DNA of 50,588 bases. Origin: Rhodospirillales bacterium (lineage in GTDB: Bacteria > Pseudomonadota > Alphaproteobacteria > Rhodospirillales > JANQFP01). The stretch spans positions 1-50,588 of the forward strand of contig JANQFP010000149.1 in the NCBI GenBank assembly GCA_028277795.1, in the 5' to 3' direction. A model generated the notes under the pieces. It had not been told where the DNA came from, did no database searches, and was given only the letters and a program-made list of their open reading frames with translations. Shown here in pieces: positions 16,017 to 24,989 of the stretch. The stretch's first letter is position 1. Each line of letters starts with the position of its first letter. Made by a program: the position numbers and the translations under genes.

Positions 16017-17162
16017 CTAGAACTTCAACTCGAAGCCTCCAACGGCGGCCCAACCGTCGTTGTTGGCGGCCACAGCGGCCGTCTCGTCGTCGAAGTCGGT
16101 CTGGAAGACGCTGGCAACGAGATCGACACCGGGGCCCATGGTGTACTTGCCAGAGACGATGTACGAGGTGAGCTCGTCCTTGCCGCTGTTGTTCACCAAG
16201 CCTTCCTTCTCGGACTTCATGTAGGCGGCGCTGACCGCGAAGGGGCCGACGCCATAGGACGCGCCGAAGGCATAAACGTGGCCGTCCTGAACCGCCCCGC
16301 CACCAGCGGCGATCGCGTCGACGATGACCCGCTTGTAGCTGCCACCGACCGTGAAACCGGCGAAGCCAATGTTGACGCCGCCGCCGACTTCGGTGCGATC
16401 GGTACCGGCGCTGGTGCCGGCGGAGTCCAGGCTGGGCAGCGGGTTGCCGTCGTCACCGTTGGTGTGGCCGTAGAAGCCGTCGGCCTTGAGGCTGATGCCG
16501 CCGAACTCGTTCTCGAACACCGCCGCAATCGCCCACGCGTCATCAGCGGTAGTGTTCTGGGCGTTCTGCGTGGCTTGGCCGTCGTTGACGTCCGGAACGT
16601 AGGTGGCGCCGAGGCCGAACCCGAAGAACCGCGGCGAGAAGTAGCTGATCTTCGCGCCGTCGTCGTTGGGCTGGTAGTGGGTGACGTTCTCGCGGGTCGA
16701 CGCAGCCGGGGCGGCGATCCAGTTGCCGTTGGTCGGGTCGCTGTCGAGGAAGCCGACGCCAACGTCCGGGGCGGTGTGGTGGAGGGTCTCCGACACGGTG
16801 TCCTCGCCGCCGAGCCAGATCTCACCGATCACGTCGCTGCCGACCATGACCACCGATTCGTCGATCCCGCCGCCGCCGGTGTCCGATTCCAGCTCCATCT
16901 TGACGGCGACTTCGATGCCGTTGTCCAGTTTGGTCTTGCCCTTGAAGTGGACCTCGCTGTCCGCCTGCTGGTCGAAGCCGGTGAAGTTGACGCCCTCGCC
17001 GCCGATGCCGGCGCTCTCAAAGCTGTCGTCGTTGTCGGCAACACCGACGTACTGCTCCATGAAACCAGCGATACTGAGCGTGATCTTCTCGGCAGCCGAT
17101 GCCGGCGCGGCGATCATGCCGGCCGCGACAAGGGCTGTGGTGCCTACCAAAAGCTTCTTCAT
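16017..17162 (-). CDS. Outer-membrane porin (general diffusion type)
   Basis: A 381-residue beta-barrel precursor. It has a classic signal peptide (MKKLLVGTTALVAAGMIAAPASAAEK, cleavage after ASA at about residue 23), alternating amphipathic strands throughout, long Gly/Asp/Asn loops and a terminal phenylalanine (GGFELKF) as the Bam-complex sorting signal. The pattern is that of the 16-strand porins abundant in Rhodospirillales. Pore selectivity cannot be read; the acidic loops suggest nothing firm. The ribosome site AGAGAGGA lies just upstream of the ATG. It is monocistronic, with a terminator at 15955-15988 and a 430-base upstream region. Confidence 0.9.
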   Translation of the reverse strand: MKKLLVGTTALVAAGMIAAPASAAEKITLSIAGFMEQYVGVADNDDSFESAGIGGEGVNFTGFDQQADSEVHFKGKTKLDNGIEVAVKMELESDTGGGGIDESVVMVGSDVIGEIWLGGEDTVSETLHHTAPDVGVGFLDSDPTNGNWIAAPAASTRENVTHYQPNDDGAKISYFSPRFFGFGLGATYVPDVNDGQATQNAQNTTADDAWAIAAVFENEFGGISLKADGFYGHTNGDDGNPLPSLDSAGTSAGTDRTEVGGGVNIGFAGFTVGGSYKRVIVDAIAAGGGAVQDGHVYAFGASYGVGPFAVSAAYMKSEKEGLVNNSGKDELTSYIVSGKYTMGPGVDLVASVFQTDFDDETAAVAANNDGWAAVGGFELKF

Positions 17163-17592
17163 CTGATCCTCTCTTGCGTTCCTTTGTTGCGACCCGAGCC
17201 CCTACGCCCTGAGAGGATTGGGGGCTTGGCGATCGTGGCCATGGAGCCACGACGGCCTTGTAAGGTCAACAGGATTGCGGGAGATGCCGTGCCATATTCT
17301 CAACGATGTGGCATTGATGCAACATATCTGCCGGTGGGGCCGTAATCCGCGTCGCAATAATGGCTGTGTTCAGGGGCTTTCGAGCGGAAAGCCGGGATTG
17401 GTGTCGCGCGGGGGAGCGCGGTCAATGCGATCGGCTCCAGCCCCAAAACAACCGCCAGCGCCAACCGTGCCGACCCGGGGAGTCCTGCGGCAATTGTGGA
17501 TATTGGCACGATGATGAAGTATGAATGACTGGCGATTCCCGGCGGGCCCGTGGGCGTGGGCCTGTTGTGACAAGCCGGCAACGGGAGCGGTT
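17163..17592. other. Gene-free divergent region, porin / DUF3576 gene
   Basis: About 430 bases with no supported gene. It must hold the porin promoter (minus strand) and the promoter of the DUF3576-leuS unit. Visible structure: a hairpin CGTGGC (17234-17239)/GCCACG (17246-17251) and another GGCTTTC (17375-17381)/GAAAGCC (17387-17393). TTGGCACGATGATGAA near 17504 resembles a -24 element but has no -12 partner. I find no named regulatory motif. Confidence 0.5.
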
Positions 17593-18171
17593 GTGCAGAC
17601 GATGCAGAGCGGACGCGGAACAAGGACCCGGCGGCGTCTGGCGCGGGCGAGTGCCGCAGGACTGGCTGCGGCGGTTGCGCTGACCGCGTTGGCCGGTTGC
17701 GGTGAGGGGCGCACCAAATGGCTCGGAGACCGGACCGAAGGCGAATCGACACCTGTCTATCGCGAGGACGAGCGGGAGAGCATCTTCGGTCCCGGCGGCC
17801 TCAACCTGTTCGGCGGCGAAGACGAACGGCCGGTCGAGGGGACCGGCATCGGAGTCAACAGCTTCCTGTGGCGGGCGTCGCTGGATACCGTGTCGTTCAT
17901 GCCACTGGCCTCGGCCGACCCCTTCGGCGGTGTCATCATCACCGACTGGCATTCGCCGCCGGCGGCGCCCAACGAGCGGTTCAAGATGAGCGTTTACATC
18001 ATCGGGCGCTCCTTGCGTGCGGACGGCGTCCGTGTGGCCGTGTTCCGTCAGGTACCGGACGGCAGCGGGACTTGGCGCGACGTTCCGGTGCCGGAGGGGA
18101 CCAACGTCCAGATCGAGGACGCCATCCTCACCAAGGCCCGCCAGCTCCGCCATGAAACCCTCGAGCAGTAG
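17593..18171 (+). CDS. DUF3576 lipoprotein
   Basis: A 192-residue predicted lipoprotein: basic n-region (RTRRRLARAS), hydrophobic stretch, and lipobox LTALAGC with Cys36 as the lipidation site. The mature part holds a DUF3576-type domain (GVNSFLWRASLDTVSFMPLASADPFGGVIITDW, in pieces), found widely in alphaproteobacteria directly upstream of leuS. The function is unknown; conservation next to lptE suggests an envelope role. GTG 17593 is chosen for its GGGAG at five-base spacing; ATG 17602 also gives a good signal peptide, whereas ATG 17521 would add an unlikely 24-residue lead. Confidence 0.82.
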   Translation: MQTMQSGRGTRTRRRLARASAAGLAAAVALTALAGCGEGRTKWLGDRTEGESTPVYREDERESIFGPGGLNLFGGEDERPVEGTGIGVNSFLWRASLDTVSFMPLASADPFGGVIITDWHSPPAAPNERFKMSVYIIGRSLRADGVRVAVFRQVPDGSGTWRDVPVPEGTNVQIEDAILTKARQLRHETLEQ

Positions 18172-18250
18172 GGACTGATCCCGGCACCACACGAAGTCGC
18201 CCCCGTTCTCCTGGTCCGGCCCGCCGGCTCGACCCTCGGACTCGATCGCC

Positions 18251-20824
18251 ATGTCGCGCTACAACTTCAAGGAAAACGAAGCCAAATGGCAGGCCCTGTG
18301 GGACGAGCGGGGCTGCTTCGCCGTCGGCGAGGACAGCGCACGGCCCAAGTACTACGTGCTCGAGATGTTCCCCTACCCGTCGGGCCGCATCCACATGGGG
18401 CACGTGCGCAACTATACCCTCGGCGACCTGGTGGCCCGCTACAAGCGGGCGCGTGGCTTCAATGTGCTGCACCCCATGGGTTGGGACGCGTTCGGGCTGC
18501 CGGCCGAGAACGCCGCCATGGAGAACCGGACCCATCCGGCGACATGGACGCGCGACAACATCTCCGCCATGCGCCGGCAGCTCAAGGCCATGGGATTGTC
18601 CTACGACTGGTCGCGGGAGATCGCCACCTGCGACCCCGAGTACTACCGCTTCGAGCAGAAGATGTTCCTCGACTTCCTGGCCGCGGGCTTGGCCTACCGC
18701 AGGGATTCGTGGGTCAACTGGGACCCCGTGGAGGACACCGTCCTCGCCAACGAGCAGGTCATCGACGGCCGTGGCTGGCGCTCCGGCGCCCCAGTGGAGA
18801 AGCGCCGCCTGCAGCAGTGGTTCCTGCGCATCACCGCCTACGCCGAGGATCTCCTGGCGGCATTGCGGTCTCTGGAGCGGTGGCCCGACCGTGTGCGGTT
18901 GATGCAGGAGAACTGGATCGGCCGGTCCGAGGGGGCCTATATCCGGTTCGAGCTGACCGGCGACAAACCCGCCGACGCCGAGCATCTGGAGATCTACACC
19001 ACCCGCCACGACACCCTGTTCGGCGCCTCGTTCTGCGCTGTTGCCGCCGACCATCCGCTGGCCCTGCGGCTCGCCGAGGGCGACCCGGAGCTGTCCGCAT
19101 TCATCGCCGAGTGCCGGCGCCTGGGCACCAGCGAGGCGGCCATCGAGAGCGCCGAGAAGCGGGGCTACCGCACCGCCGTCGCCGCCCGCCATCCGTTCAT
19201 GGCGGAGCGGGAAGTCCCCGTGTTCGTGGCCAATTTCGTCCTCATGGAGTACGGCACGGGCGCCATCTTCGGCTGTCCGGCCCACGACCAGCGGGACCTG
19301 GAGTTCGCCCGCAAGTACGGCCTCGATGTGTTGCCGGTGGTGGCGCCGCCGGAGGCGGACGCCGCCACGTTCGCCATCGGTGACGAGCCCTATCTGGAGG
19401 ACGGTGTCCTGATCAACTCGGACTTCCTCGACGGCCTCGACGTGGCCGCCGCCAAGGCCGAGATGGCCCGCCGCCTGGAGGACTCGGGCGCCGGCGAGCG
19501 GGCGGTCAACTACCGGCTGCGCGACTGGGGCGTGTCCCGCCAGCGCTACTGGGGGTGCCCGATCCCGGTCATCCACTGCGGCGAGTGCGGGGTGGTGCCG
19601 GTGCCGGAGAACGACCTGCCGGTGACCTTGCCCGAGGACGTGGACCTGGACAGCCCGGGCAATCCTCTGGACAACCACCCCACGTGGTCCCGCGTGGACT
19701 GCCCGCAGTGCGGAGGCGCGGCGCGGCGGGAGACGGACACCTTCGATACCTTCTTCGAATCGTCGTGGTACTTCGCCCGCTTCTGCTCGCCCGACGCCGA
19801 CCGGGCATTCCGGCGCGAAGCGGTCGATTACTGGCTGCCGGTCGATCAGTACATCGGCGGTGTCGAGCACGCGGTGCTGCACCTCCTGTACTCCCGCTTT
19901 TTCACCCGGGCGCTCCGCCAGTGCGGATACCTCGGGATCGACGAGCCGTTTGCCGGCTTGATGACCCAGGGCATGATCTGCCACGAGACCTTCCGCGACG
20001 CCGACGGGGCCTGGCTGCCGCCGGGCGAGGTCAAGCGCCTGGCCGACGGCGCCATGGTGCGCGCCGATACCGGCGCCGCGGTCACCGTCGGGCGTTCGGA
20101 GAAGATGAGCAAGTCGCGCAAGAACGTGGTCGATCCGGAAGCGATCATCGACGCCTATGGCGCCGATACGGCACGGCTGTTCATGCTGTCAGACAGCCCG
20201 CCCGACCGGGACCTGGATTGGACCGAGGCCGGCATCGAGGGGGCCTGGCGGTACGTGAACCGCCTGTGGCGCATGGTCAACGGGGCGGCCGACCTGCCGC
20301 CCCCCGGCACGCCCATGCCTGCGGACTGCTCCGCAGCGGCGGCCGATGTGCACCGGACCATCCACAAGACGGTGGACGGAGTGACCCGGGATCTGGAGCG
20401 GTTCCGGTTCAATACCGCCGTGGCCCGCATCCGCGAGCTCACGAACCGCCTGGAGGACCTGGACCGGGCCGAGGCCGGGGCGGCCTGGGTGGTCCGGGAG
20501 GGCTTCGACGCGGTGGTCCGCTTGGTCGGCCCCATGATGCCCCATCTGGCCGAGGAGCTGTGGCAGCGTCTGGGCCATGCGGCGCTGCTCGTCGACACCC
20601 CGTGGCCCGAAGCCGACCCTGCATTGCTGGAGGACGAGACGGTGACCATCGGCGTTCAGGTCAACGGCAAGCTGCGCGGCACCGTGGACCTGCCCAAGGA
20701 CTGTGGTGACGATGCGGTCGAGGCAGAGGCGCTGCAGCTGCCCGGAGTCGCGCGAGCCATTGGCGGCAAGCAGGTGCGCCGGGTGATCGTCGTCCCCAAC
20801 AGGATCGTCAATGTGGTGGTCTAG
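18251..20824 (+). CDS. leuS: Leucyl-tRNA synthetase
   Basis: A full-length 857-residue class I synthetase that charges tRNA(Leu). The HIGH-type motif lies in [13 protein letters not shown] (about residues 42-54) and the KMSKS loop in [15 protein letters not shown] near residue 620. Between them is the CP1 editing domain, with the TRHDTLFGA and [13 protein letters not shown] threonine-rich segments (here [18 protein letters not shown]), and a zinc-type cysteine cluster ([18 protein letters not shown]). The C-terminal ends with the usual VQVNGKLRG domain. It overlaps lptE by 14 bases. Confidence 0.97.
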   Translation: MSRYNFKENEAKWQALWDERGCFAVGEDSARPKYYVLEMFPYPSGRIHMGHVRNYTLGDLVARYKRARGFNVLHPMGWDAFGLPAENAAMENRTHPATWTRDNISAMRRQLKAMGLSYDWSREIATCDPEYYRFEQKMFLDFLAAGLAYRRDSWVNWDPVEDTVLANEQVIDGRGWRSGAPVEKRRLQQWFLRITAYAEDLLAALRSLERWPDRVRLMQENWIGRSEGAYIRFELTGDKPADAEHLEIYTTRHDTLFGASFCAVAADHPLALRLAEGDPELSAFIAECRRLGTSEAAIESAEKRGYRTAVAARHPFMAEREVPVFVANFVLMEYGTGAIFGCPAHDQRDLEFARKYGLDVLPVVAPPEADAATFAIGDEPYLEDGVLINSDFLDGLDVAAAKAEMARRLEDSGAGERAVNYRLRDWGVSRQRYWGCPIPVIHCGECGVVPVPENDLPVTLPEDVDLDSPGNPLDNHPTWSRVDCPQCGGAARRETDTFDTFFESSWYFARFCSPDADRAFRREAVDYWLPVDQYIGGVEHAVLHLLYSRFFTRALRQCGYLGIDEPFAGLMTQGMICHETFRDADGAWLPPGEVKRLADGAMVRADTGAAVTVGRSEKMSKSRKNVVDPEAIIDAYGADTARLFMLSDSPPDRDLDWTEAGIEGAWRYVNRLWRMVNGAADLPPPGTPMPADCSAAAADVHRTIHKTVDGVTRDLERFRFNTAVARIRELTNRLEDLDRAEAGAAWVVREGFDAVVRLVGPMMPHLAEELWQRLGHAALLVDTPWPEADPALLEDETVTIGVQVNGKLRGTVDLPKDCGDDAVEAEALQLPGVARAIGGKQVRRVIVVPNRIVNVVV

Positions 20825-21335
20825 CAGCCCCGCGGCTGTCCTGGCGTTGGCAGCGGCGCTCGCGCTGTCGGCATGCGGTTTCCGCCCGCTCTACGGCAAT
20901 ACCGACCGGCCGGCGCCGACCGGAGTCCTGGCGACCATCGAGGTCAGGCCCCTGCCCGACCGCGCCGGCCAGCAGTTGCACAACACCTTGCTCGACCTTC
21001 TCAACCCCAGGGGCCGACCGCGTGACCCGCGTTACGTCTTGCATGTGGATCTGAAGGAGCGCGAAGAGGGACTCGCCGTCCGCAAGAACGCTTTGGCGAC
21101 GCGCGCCAACCTGCGGGTGGAGGCGGAGTTCAAGCTGTTTTCGGTGGACAATCTGGCCGAGTCGATGATCGGCGGCCGGGCGCGCTCGGTGGCCAGCTAC
21201 GATATTCAGCAATCCGAGTTCGCCACCCTGGTCGCAAGGAAGAACGCGCGGACGCGTGCGGCGCAGGCCATCGGACTGGACATCCGCACCCGCCTCGCCG
21301 TCTTCCTGGCCCGCCAGGCCGCCAAAAATCCGTGA
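20811..21335 (+). CDS. lptE: LPS-assembly lipoprotein LptE
   Basis: A 174-residue lipoprotein with signal peptide and lipobox LALSAC, Cys22 lipidated. Directly after it comes GFRPLYG, the near-invariant start of mature LptE. LptE plugs the LptD barrel that inserts lipopolysaccharide in the outer leaflet. The gene begins inside the end of leuS and ends four bases into holA (GTGA), reproducing the conserved leuS-lptE-holA cluster. Confidence 0.93.
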   Translation: MWWSSSPAAVLALAAALALSACGFRPLYGNTDRPAPTGVLATIEVRPLPDRAGQQLHNTLLDLLNPRGRPRDPRYVLHVDLKEREEGLAVRKNALATRANLRVEAEFKLFSVDNLAESMIGGRARSVASYDIQQSEFATLVARKNARTRAAQAIGLDIRTRLAVFLARQAAKNP

Positions 21336-22354
21336 AGATCAGCAGCGCGCGTGCCACCGGCTTTCTCCGCGGGCTGCCGCCCGAGATTGTCGGGGTGTTG
21401 TTGTACGGCCCCGATCAGGGCCTGGTCAGCGAGCGCGGCGAGGCATTGGTGCGGTCGGTGGCCGGCACGGCGGCGGATCCGTTCCGGGTCGTCGAGCTGA
21501 CGACGGCGGCCATACGGGCCGACCCGGCCCGCCTGGCCGACGAGGTCGGGGCCTTGGCGCTGGGCGGGGGCCGGCGGGTGGTGTGGATTCGCGATGCCGG
21601 CGACACCCTGGTTCCGGCGCTGGATGACATCCTGGCGACTTCGGCGGGGCCGGCGCTGGTGGTCGCCGAGGCGGCCGAGCTGTCGCCGCGGTCGGCCCTG
21701 CGCCGCCTGTTCGAGGGCACCGCCAGCGCCGCCGCCGTGGCCTGCTACGCGGACGAGGGACACGGCCTGCACGAGGTCATCCGCACCACCCTGTCCGACC
21801 ACGGGCTGGACGTCTCCGCCGACGCCATGCGCTATCTCGCCGGCAACCTGGGCGCGGACCGCATGGTCACGCGGCGGGAGCTTGAAAAGCTGGTGCTCTA
21901 CATGGGTGGCGGCGGTCGGGTGACGGTGGACGACGCCATGGCCTGCATCGGGGACAATGCCGCCAGCTCCCTGGATGCGGTCGTCTTCGCCGCCGCCGGC
22001 GGCGACACCGTCGGCCTCGACCGGGCGCTGGCCCGGGCCTTCGACGAGGGGGCGACGGCGGTCGCGGTGCTGCGCGCGGCGGCGCGCCATCTGCAGCGAC
22101 TGCACATGGCGGCGGCACGGGTGGCGGCGGGGCAGACGCCGGACCAGGCCATGAAGGCCCTCAAACCTCCGGTGTTTTTCAAGTTCATCGACGGTTTCCG
22201 GGCCCAGATGCGAGCGTGGACCGTGGATCGCCTGGGCCACGCCCTGGATCGGGTCCTGCGTGCCGAACTCGATTGCAAGACCACCGGTCTCCCGGATCGC
22301 GCCATTTGCGGCCGGGCCCTGATGGGAATCGCCCAGACGGTCTCTCGCCGCTGA
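21332..22354 (+). CDS. holA: DNA polymerase III subunit delta
   Basis: A 340-residue clamp-loader subunit that opens the sliding clamp. The N terminus reads [21 protein letters not shown] then VLLYGPDQGLVSERGEAL, the degenerate AAA+ start typical of HolA. GALALGGGRRVVWIRDA and the mid-helical domain (YLAGNLGADRMVTRRELEKLVLY) follow, and the C-terminal collar helices end the protein. It uses a GTG start overlapping the lptE stop and is convergent with parB, 20 bases apart. Confidence 0.93.
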   Translation: MKISSARATGFLRGLPPEIVGVLLYGPDQGLVSERGEALVRSVAGTAADPFRVVELTTAAIRADPARLADEVGALALGGGRRVVWIRDAGDTLVPALDDILATSAGPALVVAEAAELSPRSALRRLFEGTASAAAVACYADEGHGLHEVIRTTLSDHGLDVSADAMRYLAGNLGADRMVTRRELEKLVLYMGGGGRVTVDDAMACIGDNAASSLDAVVFAAAGGDTVGLDRALARAFDEGATAVAVLRAAARHLQRLHMAAARVAAGQTPDQAMKALKPPVFFKFIDGFRAQMRAWTVDRLGHALDRVLRAELDCKTTGLPDRAICGRALMGIAQTVSRR

Positions 22355-22374
22355 CCGGGCGGCCAGGCCGGGGG

Positions 22375-23505
22375 TCACTCGTCCGGCGGCCGCGGGTCGT
22401 CGTCAGGTTCCGCCGGCGGTTCGGGCTCTTCGCTCATGGCCGCGAGCTCCTCGATCGCCGCGTCGGCCGGGTCGGCCGGCGGTTCGTCGGCATCGGCCGG
22501 TTGGTCCGCCTCGTTGCCCAGGGCGGCCAACTCGTCGGCCGCGGCGTCGGCCGCGGCCGCGTCGTCCAAGGGCTCACCGGCGTCCGCGACCGATGACTCG
22601 GCGGCCATGTCCGGCGCTGCGCCCCCTTGGGTACCGTGGGCGCCGTGGCTGAGCCGGTGCAGGATGTCGTCGAGCTGCTCCAGGGATCCGTAATGGAGGA
22701 TCAGCGACCCGCCGCGGCGGCGGAAGCGGATCTCCACCGGCATCCCGAGGAGGTTGGTGAGGTCGTGCTCCAGGGCCAGGGTATCGGAATCCTTCTCCGC
22801 CTTGCGCCGGCCCTTGGTGGCCGCCCCTGACGCCTGCACAAGGCGCTCGGTCTGGCGCACGTTGAGGCCGCGGTCCACCACCTGGCGGGCCAGGGTCACC
22901 GGGTCGGCGGTGCTGAGCAGGGCGCGGGCGTGACCGGCGGAAAGCTTGCGGTCTTCCACCAGCACCTTGACCGGATCGGGCAGGTCGAGCAGGCGCATGG
23001 TGTTGGCCACGTGGGGGCGGCTCTTGCCAACGGCCTTGGCCAGGTCCTCCTGGTTGTTGGCGAACTCCTCCATCAGCCGGCGGTAGCCCTCGGCCTCCTC
23101 CAGAGGCGACAGGTCCTCGCGCTGGAGGTTCTCGATCAGCGCGATTTCCAGGGCCTCCTGGTCGGAGAGGTCCTTGATGACCACGGGGACCTCGTGCAGC
23201 GGCACCATCTGGGCGGCGCGCCACCGGCGTTCGCCAGCGATGATCTCGTAGGCGTTGGTCTCGTCCGGGTGGCGACGCACCAGGATCGGCTGCAGGACTC
23301 CCTTCTCGGCGATGGAGCGGGCGAGATCGGCGAGTTGCTGGTCGTCGGTGCGGTGGCGCGGCTGGTACCGGCCCGGATGGACCTGGTCCACGGGCACCGT
23401 CTTGGACCCCCGCACCCGGTCCAGTTCGGCGTAGTCCTCGGTGTCCTCGCCGAGCAGGGCGGAGAGCCCGCGGCCCAGGTTCTTGCGTTTGCCCTCGCCG
23501 GCCAT
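22375..23505 (-). CDS. parB: Chromosome partitioning protein ParB with acidic C-terminal tail
   Basis: A 376-residue CTP-dependent DNA clamp that loads at parS. It starts with NLGRGLSALLGE, then the N-terminal CTPase domain with GERRWRAAQM (91-100) and ENLQREDLSPLEEAEGYRRL (125-144). The parS-reading helix-turn-helix is LAKAVGKSRPHVANTMRLL (155-173), and the C-terminal dimerisation strands are VEIRFRRRGGSLILHYGSLE (257-276). Typical ParB ends there; this one continues with a disordered tail at 289-376 rich in Ala, Asp, Glu and Pro. ATG 23505 overlaps the parA stop (ATGA); longer upstream reading lies inside parA. Confidence 0.95.
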   Translation of the reverse strand: MAGEGKRKNLGRGLSALLGEDTEDYAELDRVRGSKTVPVDQVHPGRYQPRHRTDDQQLADLARSIAEKGVLQPILVRRHPDETNAYEIIAGERRWRAAQMVPLHEVPVVIKDLSDQEALEIALIENLQREDLSPLEEAEGYRRLMEEFANNQEDLAKAVGKSRPHVANTMRLLDLPDPVKVLVEDRKLSAGHARALLSTADPVTLARQVVDRGLNVRQTERLVQASGAATKGRRKAEKDSDTLALEHDLTNLLGMPVEIRFRRRGGSLILHYGSLEQLDDILHRLSHGAHGTQGGAAPDMAAESSVADAGEPLDDAAAADAAADELAALGNEADQPADADEPPADPADAAIEELAAMSEEPEPPAEPDDDPRPPDE

Positions 23506-24314
23506 CAGGCGGTGACCCGGCGCTCGCGCCGCAGCACCTCGCTGGCCAGGTGGATATAGGCTTGGGCGCCGGCGCACTTCATGTCGTAGACCATCACCGG
23601 CCGGCCGTGGGACGGTGCCTCGGAGACCCGGACATTGCGCGGGATGACGGTCCGGTAGACCTTGTCGCCGAAGTGGTCGCGCACGTCGTTGGCCACGGCG
23701 TCGGACAAGTTATTGCGTTTATCGAACATCGTTAACACAATACCTTGTATGTCGAGGCCGGGATTGAAGGCCTTTCGGACCCGCTCGAGGGTGTGCATCA
23801 GGTGGCTCATGCCTTCGAGGGCGAAGAACTCGCACTGCAGGGGCACCAGCACCGCGTGGGCGGCCACCAGAGCGTTGATGGTCAGCAAGCCGAGGGCCGG
23901 CGGGCAATCGATCAGCACGTACTCGAATCCATTGACCCCGGCGTTCAGGGCCTCGCGCAGGCGGAACTCCCGGCTGTCCACATCCACCAGCTCGATCTCG
24001 GCGCCCGACAGGTCGACTCCCGACGGCACGATATGCAGACCGGGGATGGCGGTGGCCACCGCCACGTCACCCAGCGGGGTCTGGCCGATCACGGCGTGGT
24101 AGGCGTTGACGGCGCGATCCTTGCGCTCGATGCCGAGGCCGGTGCTGGCGTTGCCCTGCGGGTCCAAATCGACGATTAGGACCTTCTTGCGCACGGCGGC
24201 GAGGGCCGTGGCCAGATTGATGGCGGTGGTCGTCTTGCCGACTCCGCCTTTCTGGTTGGCGACCGCCAGGATCCGGGGGCCGCCCCCCGGCTGGCGGGTG
24301 TGCTCACCTGTCAT
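23505..24314 (-). CDS. parA: Chromosome partitioning ATPase ParA
   Basis: A 269-residue deviant-Walker ATPase that positions ParB-parS complexes. It shows ANQKGGVGKTTTAINLA (signature lysine 22 and P-loop Lys27), VLIVDLDPQGNAST and VLIDCPPALGLLTINAL. Length and motifs are those of chromosomal Soj/ParA, not of plasmid ParA with an extra DNA-binding domain. ATG 24314 is chosen over an in-frame TTG at 24326. The gene overlaps rsmG upstream and parB downstream, so the three are co-translated. In related bacteria it acts near the origin pole. Confidence 0.96.
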   Translation of the reverse strand: MTGEHTRQPGGGPRILAVANQKGGVGKTTTAINLATALAAVRKKVLIVDLDPQGNASTGLGIERKDRAVNAYHAVIGQTPLGDVAVATAIPGLHIVPSGVDLSGAEIELVDVDSREFRLREALNAGVNGFEYVLIDCPPALGLLTINALVAAHAVLVPLQCEFFALEGMSHLMHTLERVRKAFNPGLDIQGIVLTMFDKRNNLSDAVANDVRDHFGDKVYRTVIPRNVRVSEAPSHGRPVMVYDMKCAGAQAYIHLASEVLRRERRVTA

Positions 24315-24978
24315 GGCGACGCGCAATGCCCCCTATTTGAAGAACCACACCGGAGGGGTGCGATGTACTGCTAGTTTGTTTGACCGTCATATTCCAATTT
24401 TTCCGCGAGTCCGTCAATTCCTGTCGCCAAGTCCGGCCCTTGAGAAACAGGCCGACGCCGCCCGGTTTCAGGACCCCTGCGGCGTATTCCAGCAGCCGGT
24501 CCAAAGGCGCGCAAGCCCGCGCCACGGCCACGTCGGAGCCGGCAAGGTCCAGGTTTTCGATGCGGCAGGCATGGACCGTGGCGGGCGCGCCGGTGAGACG
24601 AACGGCCTCGCGCAGGAAGACTGCCTTGCGGGTGTCGCTCTCCACGAGGTGGACCTGCGGGGCGCGATCGGCATCGGCGCCCATGATGGCCAAGACCAAA
24701 CCGGGAAACCCGGCCCCACTGCCCAGGTCCACGACCACCGGCCGCGGGCCGGGCAAAAGGGGACTCAGCTGGGCCGAGTCCAGGACGTGGCGCCGCCACG
24801 GATCGTCGAGCGATCCCCGACCGACCAGATTGATCCGCCGTTGCCATCGCTTCAGCAGATCCAAGTGCGCGGTCAGGCGCGCCAAGCAGGCATCGGAGAC
24901 GCCCGTGAGGGACTGGAAGGCCGCGGGTGCAAGGGGAGGGGGCTCCGAATCGGACGAACGGTGTTTCACGTGAAACAC
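24304..24978 (-). CDS. rsmG: 16S rRNA (guanine-527-N7) methyltransferase
   Basis: A 224-residue SAM-dependent methyltransferase (GidB). The SAM-binding motif VVVDLGSGAGFPGLVLAI and the following VHLVESDTRKAVFLREA are intact, and INLVGRGSLDDPWRRHVLDS in the N-terminal part is family-typical. Loss of this enzyme causes low-level streptomycin resistance. The first six codons, starting with GTG, encode MFHVKH and are themselves the parS site 24962-24977, so the protein start is set by the centromere sequence. It lies 11 bases after mnmG in the conserved operon. Confidence 0.95.
   Translation of the reverse strand: MFHVKHRSSDSEPPPLAPAAFQSLTGVSDACLARLTAHLDLLKRWQRRINLVGRGSLDDPWRRHVLDSAQLSPLLPGPRPVVVDLGSGAGFPGLVLAIMGADADRAPQVHLVESDTRKAVFLREAVRLTGAPATVHACRIENLDLAGSDVAVARACAPLDRLLEYAAGVLKPGGVGLFLKGRTWRQELTDSRKNWNMTVKQTSSTSHPSGVVLQIGGIARRHDR
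24962..24977. other. parS centromere site 1
   Basis: TGTTTCACGTGAAACA, a perfect 16-bp palindrome identical to the bacterial parS consensus bound by ParB. It lies inside the first codons of rsmG, 1.5 kb upstream of parB in operon order and about 12 kb from the origin candidate. Confidence 0.95.
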
Positions 24979-24989
24979 CCGATGCCAAT

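Noticed and set aside
17500..17520. Sigma-54-like TTGGCACG upstream of the DUF3576 gene
   Set aside because: The -24 half is perfect but no TTGC/TTGA follows at the right spacing.
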